NCBI GenBank assembly: GCA_963921935.1
Contig: OY998175.1
Coordinates: 265,353,709 to 265,417,708, forward strand
Reading direction: 5' to 3'
DNA from: Galeruca laticollis
Lineage: Eukaryota > Arthropoda > Insecta > Coleoptera > Chrysomelidae
Length of the DNA: 64,000 bases
The first letter of the stretch is position 1. Each line of letters begins with the position of its first letter. Positions 61,541 through 64,000 of the stretch are shown here, in pieces. The notes under the pieces are model-generated. The model was not told where the DNA came from and did not search any database. It saw nothing but the letters and a program-made list of their open reading frames with translations. A program made the translations under genes and the position numbers.

Positions 61541-61949
61541 TTAAATCCAATTTTCAGTAATTTCTCTATCAACGATTATTGGTTCTTCAGATACAGCCAG
61601 CCGTCCTACTCGATATGGAAAAGTTTTAAGAAGTAAAATATTTTGTTTTCCATTGGATATTTTATCAATGTATTTAATTCTGACCAGCTTTGTAATAGCA
61701 GATTTTATATGGTAATTCAATCTTCCGCAAAAATAATACTTTTTCAAAAACATTGTGGATGTGTTATATGATGGCTTTTGTTTAGCTTGAAAACAATGTA
61801 GAAATGTTTCAGAAAAATTGACTCATTTTCTAAAAGTAATAATATAAACATTATTTGTCATCACACACTTTGTAAAAATACTTACAATCTGGAACCCGAT
61901 TTAAAGCCAAATTTAATATTCTCTTAAATTGAAATGTCATCGTGGACAT
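61541..61949 (-). CDS. Possible small two-exon gene of unknown function
   Basis: On the minus strand an exon runs from ATG 61940 (or the in-frame ATG at 61949) to 61886 and ends at a good donor (ATT/GTAAGT). A second exon, 61785-61541, starts after TTTTCAAG. The spliced frame is open from start to TAA: 99 residues from the second ATG, 102 from the first. An in-frame stop lies about 50 nt upstream of the first ATG. The N-terminus (MTFQFKRILNLALNRVP) is basic and amphipathic, like a mitochondrial presequence. The second exon has mostly Lys, Arg, Ile and Tyr and ends PYRVGRLAVSEEPIIVDREITENWI (two pieces: PYRVGRLAVSEEPII and VDREITENWI). I do not recognise the family. Correct splice signals and frame are the only support; chance cannot be excluded. 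Confidence 0.35.
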
Positions 61950-64000
61950 TCTCACACAATACAGATAACAATTATACAATAATTGTTTCTAACCACGTGC
62001 CTTGTACAGTACATGTTTGTACTCCACTGGAGCCCGAAATAACTGCTATATATACTGAAAAGATATCGCGCTGTTTTATGCAAAGAGGCGTCCATTTTTT
62101 AGGACTTTGGTATGTTATATTTACCCTAGTTTGCTAGATATGGAGTAGTAAAGTTAAAAAAAGTACACAGTTTTGGAGTTTTTCAAACTTACGAGCTGAA
62201 CTAAATTTATGTTGCGCACACACTACTACATGTGTGGATATGTATAATTGCAAAAATTTATTTAACTTCACAATAATATATAATAATAAAATTCCACTTT
62301 GTTTCGTTTTAAATATTGAATTTGTTTGAATTAAAAAAAAACAACGAATCTTTTGCAGCAAGATAAGTTACATATCAGCATAATATTTAATTAGACGATC
62401 TACGTCAACGAAGTCGCGGGTACAAGCTAATGAGTCTACATATTTGTGCTGCTTCCCTTATGTTCGGCAGGGTAACATTCATTTCACCGTCTGATTCATT
62501 TTTCATATTGAACTTTTTGGTAATTTTAATTCAGTATAATAATTAAAATACTAGCTATCAGCTGTATTGTAGTCGCTGGAACTCGCCCTGCGACGGCCTG
62601 TCTGGGATTTGTTGATTATCAATACTTATTATTGACTAGTGAATAATGAACGTCATCATTCTTAGGAAGCTCCACACGTAAAATGTAAACTTTATCAATT
62701 ATCAAACAGCCGTGGACAAATTTTGTTATGACATGACAATTTAATTACTGCCAAAATTGTCAGAATCTTTTGAAGTTATATTCAACGTTTCCAAATGAAA
62801 GTTACTATTTCTGTAGTCGCTAATAGTTGCTATTAATTATTACCGATTGGTTTGTTTTAAAATTTATGAAATTTCATTTGTCAATGGAATGTTATATTAA
62901 TAGTAAATTTATCAAAGCCCTCGAGCGGAAGCTCTCGATTTTTAATTAGATTAGTAATCTCAAAATTATGTCGAATCAACAAAAACTGTGTTTATCAAGA
63001 TCATGCTATAATTTGAATACTTAGCTTCAGAAATAAATAATTTGTTCTTAGTATTTCCCATTTTAAGAATCAGTGTAGCGAAGCATGATAAGTTTTTAGC
63101 TCTAAAAATATACTGGGGTTGAACAAGTATAATGTTTGTTATGGTATTTATAAACAACTTGAATTTTTGTTGTGTTTGGACACTTAAAATTCTCATAATT
63201 TCATGACGCCAACTTAAAATGCAAGTATGAAAATTATATGAAGAAAACGAAAATCGCGTAAAAGAATTTTGATGTTTACATCGTATGTGTACAAGAAATA
63301 AAAGCTAGAATTGGAAAAAAACTCTAGCTCAGTTGGGATGCAAATTAGATATATTAAGTAACTAATTTTTGTTTTGGTATCATGTATGTATGAATGTTTA
63401 CTGGGGTGATATTCACTGAGACCCAAGAGATCTATTGTGCCTCCTTATTTCTACTTAGTTCCTGAGAAAAGTCTGAGCAACTAGAGTATTTCCTTTAGTC
63501 CTATTTCCTAGAAAATTTTTAGGATATCCGAAGGCTTCAGCTTAGGTAATTGTCCTTCTTCATTGGTATAGTCTAACAGTCTCTATATGTAATTAACGTA
63601 ATATTTGGTTATATTCATTCAGTCTATCTAGCCATAAAATTAAAGCCGGTAGATATAATCTATAAACATAATGAAAAAAACGAAAATATATATGCCAAAT
63701 TGAACTCAAACTTAAATAGGAACAAAAAGGCAATGAAATGAACATCGTGATTAATCAGCCATTTTATAATTCAAGAAGAACTTATCTATTAAATCAGTAA
63801 AATTATAATCCGAAAAAGTAGATTATTAATTTCACACTTTCTTTTTACAATATAATAAAAATTGTTATCACCTCGAGTCAATAAGATATACAATGTAATT
63901 GAAACGTTTTGAATATTTTTATTAAAATTACTCTTGAGATTCAAAATGACAGAGTTATGTTATCTAAATGAATTAAAATAATTATAATTTGCATTCATAT
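61950..64000. other. Right-hand end of the window without recognised gene
   Basis: AT-rich. The plus-strand frame 61934-62137 overlaps the start of the possible small gene on the other strand and has no family signature. No TIR, LTR or RNA gene was found. Confidence 0.45.

Overview
This is eukaryotic, almost certainly insect, DNA. It is AT-rich, and its one well-supported host gene is a three-exon cytochrome P450 of the CYP307 (Spook/Spookier) family, the arthropod 'Halloween' enzymes of ecdysteroid synthesis. The mix of mobile elements (BEL/Pao, Jockey, RTE-like, R4-like, Penelope, piggyBac, mariner-like, MULE, Crypton) fits a large, repeat-rich insect genome. A beetle is my best guess, but I cannot prove the order.

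Layout. 1-4.9 kb: an internally deleted Gypsy-like LTR retroelement. 4.9-6.0 kb: a Jockey-like LINE fragment. 6.4-20.9 kb (minus strand): the CYP307 gene, with exons at 20782-20383, 7824-7042 and 6887-6559. These join in frame to 503 codons plus a stop. The gene has a TATA/initiator promoter at about 20850-20884 and a poly(A) signal near 6400. Its first intron is 12.56 kb and is packed with elements: a mariner-like element with long TIRs, a Crypton-type tyrosine recombinase, several hairpin elements, a GC-richer tandem array, a second mariner-like fragment, a MITE, and two Penelope-like copies arranged head to head.

21.2-29 kb, upstream of the P450: a mariner-like element with TIRs of about 290 bp, split by a piggyBac at a TTAA, followed by a Mutator-like (MULE) element with TIRs of about 135 bp and a 9-bp target-site duplication. 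30-38 kb: an RTE-like LINE, a piggyBac abutting its 5' end, and a BEL/Pao pol fragment. 38.3-39.9 kb: a 1.6-kb foldback element. 40.9-43.2 kb: a second inverted Penelope pair around a minisatellite of about 173 bp. 44-48.5 kb: an R4-clade RT fragment and a third piggyBac with clear TTAA ends and two introns. 48.6-49.4 kb: a tandem array of about 135 bp. 52.8-55.2 kb: a satellite with a 1,177-bp higher-order repeat made of monomers of about 354 bp. 55.4-55.9 kb: another foldback. 58 kb: a zinc-finger ORF resembling proteins I associate with Crypton elements. 61.5-61.95 kb: a possible small two-exon gene.

Only the P450 is a confident host gene. Nearly every transposon ORF carries stops or frameshifts. 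No RNA gene, CRISPR array or bacterial-type operon was seen. The most notable features are the transposon-inflated intron of a steroidogenic gene, the nested insertions whose ends can be read directly, and the higher-order satellite.
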